A stretch of DNA of 64,000 nucleotides from assembly GCF_024506435.1 (NCBI RefSeq), contig NZ_JANIET010000001.1:3596001-3660000 (forward strand). The letters are read 5' to 3'. Positions 19,384-27,080 of this stretch are shown piece after piece (the stretch's first letter is position 1; every line of letters starts with the position of its first letter). Both the position numbers and the translations under genes were made by a program. This stretch comes from Pantoea trifolii. GTDB taxonomy: Bacteria; Pseudomonadota; Gammaproteobacteria; Enterobacterales; Enterobacteriaceae. The notes under the pieces are model-generated. The model did no database searches. It was given only the letters and a program-made list of their open reading frames with translations, and had not been told where the DNA came from.

Positions 19384-19734
19384 TCAGCTCACAGGAACGG
19401 TTAGGGAAAAGGGTTGCGTGGTGTCGGTGCGTGCGCCGGTCAGCTCGACCACCATGCCGCCGTTAAAATTAGAGTCAAAATTGATGCCGGTGAGTTTTAC
19501 GCGCGGCTCCCACTGCAAAATCGCCACGTAACAGGCCGACATAATCTGCAGGCGCAGCGCTTCGTTCTGCGGCATTCCAATCAGCGCCGACAGCAGCGAA
19601 CCATAACTACGCCGCATCACCCGCGAACCGAGCGGCGTGATCAGGATATCGCGCACCGACTGCCGGATGTGTTCGATGTCGCTCAGCGCCGCGCCGGTGT
19701 CGCGGTTCATGCCGGTGTACTTTGCCGCCGTCAT
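19384..19734 (-). CDS. W: Baseplate protein gpW (gp25-like)
   Basis: gpW resembles T4 gp25, the wedge protein linking baseplate and sheath. The 116-residue product contains ALSDIEHIRQSVRDILITPL and GSRVMRRSYGSLL, the GPW/gp25 signature with the lysozyme-like fold motif. It overlaps V by 4 bp and is 4 bp from J. Confidence 0.95.
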   Translation of the reverse strand: MTAAKYTGMNRDTGAALSDIEHIRQSVRDILITPLGSRVMRRSYGSLLSALIGMPQNEALRLQIMSACYVAILQWEPRVKLTGINFDSNFNGGMVVELTGARTDTTQPFSLTVPVS

Positions 19735-20315
19735 ATCGGTGCTCCTGTCTGGCCGCCGCTGTCGCCCGGATGTTTGTGCGTGTGCAGCACTTTGCCGTTT
19801 GAGCTGAGATTGCCGCCGCTGTGTGTAACGTTGCCTTTCATCGTGCCGCCGTCGGTGACATCAAGCTGCGCGGTTCTCAGCAGCTGTGTGCATTCAACCA
19901 GCGGGGAATCAAGCAGCACCTGCACGGCCGCGCTGATGGTCGCAGTCTGAATACCGCTGGCCGTCAGTGCGCCGGTCGCCGGTTCGTACTCGATCACTGC
20001 GCCGTCGGGGAATGACCAGTGCAGCGCATCGGCTGAGGCAGACGGGGCGGGATTGTCGTCAGAGAAAATGCCGGGCAGCACAAAGCCAGTATCGAGTTCG
20101 CCACCGAGGCATAAAACGAGCACCTGCTCACCCACCGACGGCGCATTCCACGAGCGGGTTTTACCGGCGCGGGCGTTGAGCCAGTGAAGCCAGCCGGTTG
20201 TGTTGCTTCCTGTGTCCACGCGGCATAACCCGTCGTCCAGTTTTACGGCGGACACGGTTCCGATGCGGATCAGGTTGCGCAGCAGGCGCAGGATTTCTGA
20301 GAGTTGTTCGTTCAT
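19731..20315 (-). CDS. V: Baseplate spike protein gpV
   Basis: gpV is the trimeric membrane-piercing spike at the tip of the tail tube. The 194-residue product has an N-terminal OB-fold (about 25-95) and a beta-helical C-terminal part. It ends with HTHKHPGDSGGQTGAP; the H-x-H motif coordinates an iron ion at the spike apex in P2. It is the first gene of the tail-tip operon. Upstream lies the oppositely oriented pentapeptide-repeat gene. Confidence 0.94.
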   Translation of the reverse strand: MNEQLSEILRLLRNLIRIGTVSAVKLDDGLCRVDTGSNTTGWLHWLNARAGKTRSWNAPSVGEQVLVLCLGGELDTGFVLPGIFSDDNPAPSASADALHWSFPDGAVIEYEPATGALTASGIQTATISAAVQVLLDSPLVECTQLLRTAQLDVTDGGTMKGNVTHSGGNLSSNGKVLHTHKHPGDSGGQTGAPI

Positions 20316-20422
20316 CCATTAAAGATGCCTGGATGGTGAGTCTTGCTCAATGCATACTCGTCCGCTCAAGTACTAGAGAACAAAGCTGTTAACATGAAAG
20401 GACAAACTAAAAAGGAATCCCC

Positions 20423-21295
20423 ATGCCTGATGCAAAGAAACCATCATTTGATAAAATCAAAAGTCATCCGTATGCATCCATATTCTTGGTTTTTTCAATT
20501 TACTTAATAATCACGATTATTTTTTCAAGTTTATTCCCTTGGTTAAGCAAGCACATACTGCCAAATACATCACTTGGAATTTACAATAAAGACTTTTGGA
20601 TTAACCTGCTAATTAACTTAAATGCATCATTAATTGACTTTATTTTCTTTGGTATCGCCCTATTTATTTTCCAAAGAAGAAATGAAAGAAAAACATTAAT
20701 TGAAGAAACAAAAAATAGTCTATCTGACATTTCCAAATACAATGATGTTACTTTAAATCTAAAAAAAGTTGGTTTAATCCGCCGCCTGAATGAACAAAAA
20801 TGCCATACAATTACGATGCATAGATTGAACATTTCAGGTTCTGGCGTCGAAATGAGAGATGTAAAATTAATTGATTCTGATTTAACGGGATTAGAGAGTG
20901 AATCCATTTACTTTAACACTGTTTATTTTGAAAAATGCAATCTTAAATCATCTAACTTTCAGAGGAGTAAGCTTAGAAACCTAACCATGCTCGATTGCAC
21001 TTTAAAGAATGTAAACTTCTCACACTCCAACCTGAAGGGGGCAATATTTAAGGAGTGCAGATTGATGGGCGCTAAATTCAATAACTGTAACTTACAGAGC
21101 GCAATACTCTCGGGCAGTAATTTAGAAAGGGTCGATTTCGAGGGGGCAAACTTAAACTTTTGCAATCTTAAAAGTGCTATAAATATCAATGCAACAGAGC
21201 TATGTAAAGCGGCAACTTTAAATTATATCGTTTTAGATCCGATAGTTGAGCTACAAGTAAGAAGCTTGAGAGGCGATGTGAAGTTTTCTCGATGA
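20423..21295 (+). CDS. Membrane-anchored pentapeptide-repeat protein (phage cargo gene)
   Basis: This 290-residue protein has two N-terminal transmembrane helices (about 17-40 and 60-84), a short charged linker (about 85-130) and about 20 pentapeptide repeats (about 140-255; A/N-L/F patterns such as NLKGAIF, NLQSAIL, NLERVDF) forming a right-handed quadrilateral helix. AAGGAAT lies before the ATG at 20423. It reads against the surrounding tail operons, is clearly AT-rich, and sits between V and S where P2 carries orf30, so it is a cargo (moron) gene likely expressed in the lysogen. Function unknown; superinfection exclusion or another membrane-level conversion is possible. Confidence 0.8.
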   Translation: MPDAKKPSFDKIKSHPYASIFLVFSIYLIITIIFSSLFPWLSKHILPNTSLGIYNKDFWINLLINLNASLIDFIFFGIALFIFQRRNERKTLIEETKNSLSDISKYNDVTLNLKKVGLIRRLNEQKCHTITMHRLNISGSGVEMRDVKLIDSDLTGLESESIYFNTVYFEKCNLKSSNFQRSKLRNLTMLDCTLKNVNFSHSNLKGAIFKECRLMGAKFNNCNLQSAILSGSNLERVDFEGANLNFCNLKSAININATELCKAATLNYIVLDPIVELQVRSLRGDVKFSR

Positions 21296-21302
21296 GATTT
21301 TA

Positions 21303-21369
21303 AGAGGTGAGGGGAATTGAACCCCATGACTAGAGCAAGCTCTAGCTGACCAACATCTTCCTTACCTCT
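21303..21369 (-). ncRNA. tRNA-like element lacking a normal anticodon loop
   Basis: The minus strand can fold into a tRNA-like shape of 67 nt. It has a 7-bp acceptor stem (AGAGGUA with CACCUCU, one A-C mismatch), a T-arm with GGGG/CCCC stem and UUCAAUU loop, and a D-loop-like AUGUUGGUCAG with the conserved GG. In place of an anticodon arm there is a 6-bp hairpin closed by a G(CUUG)C tetraloop (21330-21345). No CCA is encoded. It could be a decayed phage tRNA, a tRNA mimic or an attachment-site relic. Expression is not shown. Confidence 0.5.
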
Positions 21370-21395
21370 GATTTAACTTTGAAATGAGTTATCTG

Positions 21396-21848
21396 TCAAT
21401 ACTCGCTTAAACTGGTAATAAGAATTCCTTCAATTATTTGTTGATCATTTTGACTAATGCCCAAGAGCGGGCGAGCTTCATATCGAACCTCTTTTCCGCC
21501 GCGTGAAGCTCGATCGCGCAGGCCATACTGATGCACCCGCACCATACGCTGCACGCTACCGGCAAACTCGACCACCGCCTCATTCGTGGTTGCCCGCGCC
21601 TTCAAATATTTTGCCGTGCGCAGTTTGGCGAACATCTCGCGCTTTACCCGGCCTTTCTTGCCGCGTATCGGCTGCTCTTTGCGCGGCTTATACGGCGTGC
21701 CGTCCGGTGACTGCTGGCGCTTGATGTTCTGCTGCTGGCTGGCGCGCAGCTTCTTCGCGATGTTGCGAGCCATCTCTTTGCGTGACTGTGCCGAAAGGTT
21801 GCCGATCAGCGCATTGAGTCGGTCATTAACCAGCTCTAAGTCGCACAT
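21396..21848 (-). CDS. S: Tail completion protein gpS
   Basis: gpS is needed to join tails to heads. The 150-residue product is highly basic and contains KKLRASQQQNIKRQQSPDGT and the RVHQYGLRDR segment of the phage virion morphogenesis family. I take the ATG at 21848 (MCDLELVNDRL), which aligns with homologues; a GTG three codons upstream is possible. It overlaps the end of R by 13 bp. Confidence 0.92.
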   Translation of the reverse strand: MCDLELVNDRLNALIGNLSAQSRKEMARNIAKKLRASQQQNIKRQQSPDGTPYKPRKEQPIRGKKGRVKREMFAKLRTAKYLKARATTNEAVVEFAGSVQRMVRVHQYGLRDRASRGGKEVRYEARPLLGISQNDQQIIEGILITSLSEY

Positions 21849-22312
21849 GATTGCCACTCACTGATAAGCTGTCCGTATGCATAAAGCTGTACCGGCCGCG
21901 CATCATTCTCCGGCAGTGGATTTTCACCAACGTGCTCGACGTGAAGTTCATCTCCCACGCGCCGGATAATCACGCGTTCGGTGAGCTGCAGGTCAATGCT
22001 GATGTCGCTGGCCGTGTCGCTGACCACGTCCGCCTTGAATGTGAATCCGGTCTGCTGCTTCTCCTTCGTCGCCATGATGTCGGGTTCATTCACGCGCAGC
22101 CATTCCAGCATCGGCACGATTAACAGGTCAATATTGCCGGTGTAATCGGTGATAACCATGTTCAGTCGGTACTGATACTCAAACGACAGCGAGGTGGCGA
22201 GCGTCGAAACAACGCGCCCGCTGTCGATAAACACGTTCAGGCTGTCAGGGTTGCGCTGCAGCAGCGGCACGCTGTCGGTCAGCGCCTTGCGCAGTTGTTG
22301 CGGTTTCAGCAT
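21836..22312 (-). CDS. R: Tail completion protein gpR
   Basis: gpR acts with gpS in tail completion. The 158-residue product begins MLKPQQLRKALTDSVPLLQR and ends RPVQLYAYGQLISEW, as in P2 R (155 residues). The ATG at 22312 is chosen because the longer reading frame runs into lysC coding sequence. It follows the lysis cassette. Confidence 0.93.
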   Translation of the reverse strand: MLKPQQLRKALTDSVPLLQRNPDSLNVFIDSGRVVSTLATSLSFEYQYRLNMVITDYTGNIDLLIVPMLEWLRVNEPDIMATKEKQQTGFTFKADVVSDTASDISIDLQLTERVIIRRVGDELHVEHVGENPLPENDARPVQLYAYGQLISEWQSCAT

Positions 22313-22565
22313 CGTGTTGCTCCTGGCACTCTTTGATGACTTCAATCTGCAGCCCGCATGACGCGAGCGCCGCCTCAAGCTGGCGGTTATCCGCCGCCAG
22401 ATCGCCCGCCGTTTTGAGGCTGTTGCCCGGAACCGGGCAGCTTGTCACGCGCGGACAGCCAATCCAGATAATCTCTGGCGCTGGCGAAAGCGGGACGGCT
22501 GTGCAGCCGGATAACATCGTCAGGCAGAGCAGCAGCAGACCACTCACGTAAAATCGGACTCCCAT
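22245..22565 (-). CDS. lysC: Outer-membrane spanin lipoprotein LysC (Rz1-like)
   Basis: This 106-residue o-spanin has a signal sequence with lipobox LSGC (Cys about 21) and a proline-containing periplasmic part. It is encoded in a different frame, starting inside lysB and ending inside R, the nested layout of P2 lysB/lysC and lambda Rz/Rz1. Together with LysB it fuses inner and outer membranes at the last step of lysis. Confidence 0.85.
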   Translation of the reverse strand: MGVRFYVSGLLLLCLTMLSGCTAVPLSPAPEIIWIGCPRVTSCPVPGNSLKTAGDLAADNRQLEAALASCGLQIEVIKECQEQHDAETATTAQGADRQRAAAAAQP

Positions 22566-22839
22566 CGGTTTCCCTCTGTATCTGTGCTTCGCGGGTTAAG
22601 GCTCCGGCGCTGGCGCGCCCCTGCATCAACCTCAGCGCGGCCTCGCGCTTCTGCCCCTGCTGGTTTTCACTGTTGAGACGGTTAATCGCTTTGTCGCGGC
22701 TCTCGATGCCCGCCGACAGCGTGCCGATGATGCGCTGCGCGCCCGCCAGTTCTTCACTGACCACCGACCAGCGCCAGCCGGTAAACGCCAGCGCCAGCAG
22801 CACGACGGCTAGTAGTGTTGCGGTAATGCGCATCACCAT
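22387..22839 (-). CDS. lysB: Inner-membrane spanin LysB (Rz-like)
   Basis: This 150-residue i-spanin has one N-terminal transmembrane segment (about 5-22) and a long periplasmic coiled coil rich in Glu, Gln and Arg (about 25-95). It is the partner of the LysC lipoprotein encoded in an overlapping frame. It follows the endolysin with a 7-bp overlap. Identified by topology, position and nested o-spanin. Confidence 0.88.
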   Translation of the reverse strand: MVMRITATLLAVVLLALAFTGWRWSVVSEELAGAQRIIGTLSAGIESRDKAINRLNSENQQGQKREAALRLMQGRASAGALTREAQIQRETDGSPILREWSAAALPDDVIRLHSRPAFASARDYLDWLSARDKLPGSGQQPQNGGRSGGG

Positions 22840-23345
22840 GCCCCCTCAAGACACCATGCCAGCTCGCGCACGCGGCGGTTATCCAGCCCCTGATTAAACA
22901 CACCTTTCACGTACACCCAGCGCGGCAGCTGGTAGCAGGCTTCGCGCCAGCGCCCCTCGTTTAGCAACTTCACCATTGTTGAGGCGCAGGCATTGCCCGT
23001 TCCCACATTGAAAGCGAGCGACACCGTGGCGTCGTAGACCTTTTGCGGCACTTGTTCCAGCAGGCATCTCGCCAGTGCCTTTTCGGTGCGCAGCACGTTG
23101 GCAATAAACGTGCCCGCCGCCTGCCGTTCGGTAATGGTTTTACCCGGCACGACGCCGACCGTATTGCCGATGCCGTCCGTCCATTTGTCCGCGTCGCACT
23201 TGTACGGACTCAGACGACAGCCTTCGTAATCGGCAATCAGTTTCAGCCCCTCGATCGAGGTGTGCAGCTGTTGAAAGCCCGGCAGCGTGGCGGCGATTGC
23301 CAGCACCACGCCGACCGAGCAGCGCTTAACGATTTGCAGATTCAT
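22833..23345 (-). CDS. SAR endolysin (P1 Lyz-like lysozyme)
   Basis: This lysozyme-family muramidase degrades peptidoglycan in the periplasm. From the ATG at 23345 (170 residues) a weakly hydrophobic Ala/Gly-containing signal-anchor-release segment spans about 9-24. The catalytic triad E41-x8-C50-x5-T56 has Cys in the Asp position. Cys9 in the anchor and Cys43 beside the glutamate reproduce the spacing of P1 Lyz (C13, C44, E42-C51-T57). This suggests activation by disulfide isomerisation after release from the membrane. It lies between holin and lysB. Confidence 0.9.
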   Translation of the reverse strand: MNLQIVKRCSVGVVLAIAATLPGFQQLHTSIEGLKLIADYEGCRLSPYKCDADKWTDGIGNTVGVVPGKTITERQAAGTFIANVLRTEKALARCLLEQVPQKVYDATVSLAFNVGTGNACASTMVKLLNEGRWREACYQLPRWVYVKGVFNQGLDNRRVRELAWCLEGAW

Positions 23346-23547
23346 AGTCACCCCGGCTGATGCGCCCGCTCAGGAAAAGCTGATAGGTTTTGCGCCGGTA
23401 ATACCAGCTCACGAGAAACATGCCGACACCGAGCACCATGCCGAGCAGCGTTGCCACGTCCTGCAAATCCCACTTGCCGAGCCAGCCCATCACCACCGCC
23501 ACGCAGTAGGTGATAAAGGCGGTGATGCGCTCCATTGTGATGTTCAT
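23326..23547 (-). CDS. Holin (class II, pinholin-type)
   Basis: This small protein (73 residues from MNITMERITAF) has two predicted membrane helices (about 6-24 and 30-50) and a charged tail YYRRKTYQLF...RISRGDYE. Size, topology and position before a SAR endolysin match class II holins such as P21 S, which collapse the proton-motive force and release the SAR endolysin. Two or three in-frame ATGs at the start leave room for a dual start (holin/antiholin). It overlaps the endolysin by 20 bp. Confidence 0.83.
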   Translation of the reverse strand: MNITMERITAFITYCVAVVMGWLGKWDLQDVATLLGMVLGVGMFLVSWYYRRKTYQLFLSGRISRGDYESANR

Positions 23548-23549
23548 AG

Positions 23550-23756
23550 TCAGTCCCATAGGTTCACGGTTTCACCCGTTGACGATTCCGGCAGCTCGGG
23601 AAGGTCAACCGGCCAGCCGTGCGGCAGCACCGCACCGGCGTCGGCGAGACCGGGATTAATGGCAAGCACCGATTCAGTGACCTGCTGCGTGCGGCCGTAA
23701 TGGCGATAACAGATGTCATCAACGGTATCGCCCTGCAGTGCGTTAACCCGCGTCAC
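23550..23756 (-). CDS. X: Tail protein gpX (LysM-like)
   Basis: gpX is a small P2 tail protein with a LysM-like fold. The product has 68 residues if it starts at the GTG at 23756, which overlaps the gpL stop (GTGA). It reads VTRVNALQGDTVDDICYRHYGR and ends STGETVNLWD. The longer frame to an upstream ATG would extend into L without similarity, so the GTG start is preferred. P2 X has 67 residues. Confidence 0.88.
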   Translation of the reverse strand: MTRVNALQGDTVDDICYRHYGRTQQVTESVLAINPGLADAGAVLPHGWPVDLPELPESSTGETVNLWD

Positions 23757-24220
23757 AGCAGGCTCACGATGCAGCCGGGGCGCTCGGCGACGCGGCTGAT
23801 GCAAAACCGCGCGTCGCGCCAGTATTCGTCGGCGCTGGCCTCAACAGCGCTGGCTTTGTTTGCGCCGCTGGCATCGTAGCCGCGATAACGCTCGGCAATG
23901 GTGGCGGCGGTGATCGCCTCAACGGCCGCGAGGTAGTACGTGATTTTCTCACTTACGCCGTCCAGTGATTCGGCCGGAACATCGGCAAGCGTTTTGAAGC
24001 CCGCCGCCATGCGCTCGGCGCGCCACTCGTACAGCTCGGCGTTGACTTCGGCGATTGCCGTTTTCACCGCCAGCCGCAGGCGCTGCGCGGTGACGGTTCC
24101 CTCATAGCGCAGCGATTCTCGCAGCTGCAGCAGATCGATGTCAGGCCAGAAAAAGGTGTTCTTAACCGGCGGCTCGGCAGTCTCTGCCGGTCGCTGTGCT
24201 GCTATTACCAGCGTGCTCAT
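23753..24220 (-). CDS. L: Head completion/stabilisation protein gpL
   Basis: gpL seals filled heads after packaging. The 155-residue product includes FFWPDIDLLQLRESLRYEGT and a C-terminal ADEYWRDARFCISRV typical of the P2 L family (169 residues). It is downstream of M in the capsid operon O-N-M-L-X, and X begins within its stop codon. Confidence 0.92.
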   Translation of the reverse strand: MSTLVIAAQRPAETAEPPVKNTFFWPDIDLLQLRESLRYEGTVTAQRLRLAVKTAIAEVNAELYEWRAERMAAGFKTLADVPAESLDGVSEKITYYLAAVEAITAATIAERYRGYDASGANKASAVEASADEYWRDARFCISRVAERPGCIVSLL

Positions 24221-24310
24221 AGTTGGCCTCAGAATAGGTGGGCGGTGGAGGACGGCGCAGACACTGAAAGTGCATTGCCGTCCTGCCGCCCTGCGCGGGG
24301 TCGCGTCCGG

Positions 24311-24979
24311 TCAGCGGCTGGCCTGCGCCTGCTTTTTCATGGCAGTCGCCAGCCGCTCAATGTCTTTTTTCACGCCGCAGCCCTCGTTGAGCTGCAGCGC
24401 GCGTTTCAGGTGATGCATGGCTTCCAGAGTCCCGCCCGAATCGCGATACACATACCCGGCGATTTTGTGCAGCTTGGCGCGCACCTGATCGGGCATGTCT
24501 TCGGCGTCGGTCAGCCGGATGGTTTCAAGCAGCGGCGCAATATCGACCGCCTCTTTTGCCGTCCAGGCGCGTGTTGCGGCGCTGGCCACTTCTTCGGCCA
24601 GCAGGTACGGCAGGCTGTCTCGCTTGAAGCCGTCGGGCGGCACCAGACCGTGCTGCAACGCATAACGGGCGATTTCAAGCGCGCCGGTGACGTCGCCGGT
24701 GTCCAGCCGCCAGATCATGACGGTCATCACGATGGCATCCTGCGCGCCGCGCCCGCTGTTCATCACGCCTGCAATCCACGGCAGGTAGTCGGGCAGCAGC
24801 TGGCGCTTAAGCTCCGCCTTGCGCTCGACCGAGTGGATTTTTTTCAGGCGGCGCTTGTCCTCGTTGAGTTTCACGAGCATCTGCTCATAGCCGGTGGCGT
24901 GGCGCAGCGGATTCGCGTTCCGCTGCGTTTCGGTTTCGGCCTGGACGCGCATCCGGTGACGGCGGGCGGGACTCAGCAT
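24311..24979 (-). CDS. M: Terminase small subunit/endonuclease gpM
   Basis: gpM cuts cos and, with gpP, packages DNA in P2-type phages. The 222-residue product begins MLSPARRHRMRVQAETETQR. It contains LPWIAGVMNSGRGAQDAIVMTV and YALQHGLVPPDGFKR, both family signatures. It lies 3 bp after N. A 90-bp gap before L contains only GC-rich sequence. Confidence 0.93.
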   Translation of the reverse strand: MLSPARRHRMRVQAETETQRNANPLRHATGYEQMLVKLNEDKRRLKKIHSVERKAELKRQLLPDYLPWIAGVMNSGRGAQDAIVMTVMIWRLDTGDVTGALEIARYALQHGLVPPDGFKRDSLPYLLAEEVASAATRAWTAKEAVDIAPLLETIRLTDAEDMPDQVRAKLHKIAGYVYRDSGGTLEAMHHLKRALQLNEGCGVKKDIERLATAMKKQAQASR

Positions 24980-24982
24980 GCG

Positions 24983-26056
24983 TTACTCTCCCGCCGGTGC
25001 TTCGGCTTCTTCCGGCGGCGTGAAATCACCGAGTTCGATGTTTTCAATCACGCAACCCGCCGCGTAGTCTTCCACCACGTAGTCTTCATTAGCCGACTCG
25101 TAGTTCTCGATGCGATCGCGCTTCGGTACTTCTTCGATGTGGCGTCGCTGCGTGCCTTCCTGCCAGTAAATCGACAGGTTATCGGTGCGGGTGATCATCA
25201 TGGCGTTGGCCGGGAAGTACGGCACGCGCACGGCGGGCAGGTTGCCGATGCGCTTCTGGCTGATGATGAGGTCAGCGGCCAGCTGCTCGGTATTGGCCTG
25301 GCTCTGGTTGACGATCGGGAAATACTTGTCGGCCAGCAGCTGACGACCGACGATGACGACCAGCTCGGGGTCTTCCTGATACCACGGTTCAATCAGGTTG
25401 TTAGTGGCATCCATTACCAGCGCATCAAGGTTGGCGTAGTCGCCGCCTTTACCAATGCGGATGGTCGGTGAAACCACCGCACCTTCACCGTCGGTGATTT
25501 TACTCATCACGCGGGTCGGCGCTTCGTTGCGGTACTTCTGCAGCCAGCCCACGGCCACGTCCTGCAGCATAGGATTGGCCGCACGGTTCGAGGTCTTGGC
25601 GCGGTGCGTGCCGTTGAAACCGATCATGATGCGGTCAAGCGCCTGGCGCTGAATGATGGCGTCGCGCAGACGGGTCTGAAAATCTTCGTAGCGCGCCCAC
25701 AGGTCAAGCGTGTTGTAGCGGATGTGGAAATCAAAGTTCACCTGCACGCACTCATAGCCCTGGCTGTCCAGCGAAGCAAAGTCAGCGGTTTCGCGCTCAT
25801 CGCCGCCAGCGGTATCGGTAGTGCTGGCAATCGAGCCGGACACGCCGACGCCGATTTTCTCGCCCTTCATTTCAGGCACAGGCACGATGTTGATGCGGGT
25901 CAGAAACGCGGACGACTCCTGCACGCGGGTCATCAGCTTCTGCGTAACGGACGGCTCGACGCTGAATTTCTTGTTCATGTCGTCAACTTCGACGCCGTTC
26001 AGCTCGGCGACGCGGGACATATAGGCATTAAATTTGAAACGGGTTTGCTTGCGCAT
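24983..26056 (-). CDS. N: Major capsid protein gpN
   Basis: gpN builds the T=7 icosahedral head. The 357 residues equal P2 N. It starts MRKQTRFKFNAYMSRVAELN and contains SVEPSVTQKLMTRVQESSAFL, the stretch near which the P2 protease cleaves N. The acidic C-terminal tail (TPPEEAEAPAGE) is phage-specific. AGGAAAG is close to the ATG. It is the second gene of the O-N-M-L-X operon. Confidence 0.96.
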   Translation of the reverse strand: MRKQTRFKFNAYMSRVAELNGVEVDDMNKKFSVEPSVTQKLMTRVQESSAFLTRINIVPVPEMKGEKIGVGVSGSIASTTDTAGGDERETADFASLDSQGYECVQVNFDFHIRYNTLDLWARYEDFQTRLRDAIIQRQALDRIMIGFNGTHRAKTSNRAANPMLQDVAVGWLQKYRNEAPTRVMSKITDGEGAVVSPTIRIGKGGDYANLDALVMDATNNLIEPWYQEDPELVVIVGRQLLADKYFPIVNQSQANTEQLAADLIISQKRIGNLPAVRVPYFPANAMMITRTDNLSIYWQEGTQRRHIEEVPKRDRIENYESANEDYVVEDYAAGCVIENIELGDFTPPEEAEAPAGE

Positions 26057-26087
26057 TGGCTTTCCTGTTTATCAGTGTTCGGGTTTA

Positions 26088-26936
26088 TCAGCAGTCGGTC
26101 ATCACGCTGCTTTTGCTGTCGCCGCCGGTGGCAGACGGACGGCGGTTAAAGTTGCCGTCGGTGCGGGTGAGCGAGTCCTGCAGCGCGCTCAGCGCTTCGC
26201 GATCTTTACCGTGTTCGGTTTCCAGCGCGTCGAGGCGTTCGGAGAAGGTTTTCTTCACGTCCGCCAGCTGCTGCGCGTAGCTTTCGCCGTTGTGCTGCAC
26301 CTGCTCGGCGATGACCGTGACCGCCGCGCTCACATCGTTGAAACGCTCGTCGTCGGTTTTCTCTTTGCGGGTAAACAGCTCTTTCACGCGGGACAGCAGC
26401 GACGGCGCGGCGTCGGCTTCTTCATACAGCTCAATCAGGGTTTCTTCGGCGGCGGTAAACAGGTTGTCTTTGTCCTGCTTGCGCGACGCCAGCGGATTGG
26501 CTTTTGCCGTGGCGCTGAAGCTCAGAATCTCGGTGCCGAGGCTGGCCGGGTCGTCGGTGACGGCCAGACCAACCAGATAGGCTTCACCGGTGTCGGCAAA
26601 CTTGGTGTTGATTTCAACCGAGGTGTAAATCTTCTGACGCGCTCTGGTCAGGTCGATCAGATCCGGCGTCGGGTCGATATAGCCGAACAGCGCGAGCTTG
26701 CCCGCCAGTGCGCCTTCGGTGATTTCTTCCACTTCAACTTTCGTCACGTCGCCGTAGCGGCGGAACGGGCTGTCGGCGGCGTAGCCTTTGATGTGCTCCA
26801 TGTTGACGCGCGCGCCGTAGACGGTCGGGTCGTAGTTCTTCGCCATCTGCGAAATCCACTCGCGGGAAATCTCGCGGCCGTCGGTGGTTGCGCCCTCAAC
26901 GGCGATGCGAAAACGCTTTGCTTTGGTTGTTGCCAT
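26088..26936 (-). CDS. O: Capsid scaffold/protease gpO
   Basis: gpO is an internal scaffold and a self-cleaving serine protease that processes N, Q and itself. The 282-residue product (P2 O 284) starts MATTKAKRFRIAVEGATTDG at 26936. The reading frame continues far upstream across the divergent P gene, but without family similarity. The N-terminal half (VNMEHIKGYA with its histidine; VEINTKFADTG) is the protease domain. The Gln/Glu-rich C-terminal half (about 190-260) is the helical scaffold. Confidence 0.94.
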   Translation of the reverse strand: MATTKAKRFRIAVEGATTDGREISREWISQMAKNYDPTVYGARVNMEHIKGYAADSPFRRYGDVTKVEVEEITEGALAGKLALFGYIDPTPDLIDLTRARQKIYTSVEINTKFADTGEAYLVGLAVTDDPASLGTEILSFSATAKANPLASRKQDKDNLFTAAEETLIELYEEADAAPSLLSRVKELFTRKEKTDDERFNDVSAAVTVIAEQVQHNGESYAQQLADVKKTFSERLDALETEHGKDREALSALQDSLTRTDGNFNRRPSATGGDSKSSVMTDC

Positions 26937-27080
26937 TAACAGGCTCCGGTCAGTGGGTTGGTTCGGTTCGGGGTCAGTTTCCCCGCCGCACCTCAATCCC
27001 TCAACGAAAGCCAGCCCGCTCACGTACCAGCAAACAGCCAGTGCAGGCGCACCATTTTTGCCACCGGTAGCCTTAGCGGC

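Noticed and set aside
24245..25471. 408-codon plus-strand open frame
   Set aside because: It lies antisense to phage genes M and N, which have clear P2 homology. High GC and codon bias of the real strand leave the antisense frame open.
26034..26939. 301-codon plus-strand open frame
   Set aside because: Antisense to gene O. No recognisable domain and no ribosome binding site.
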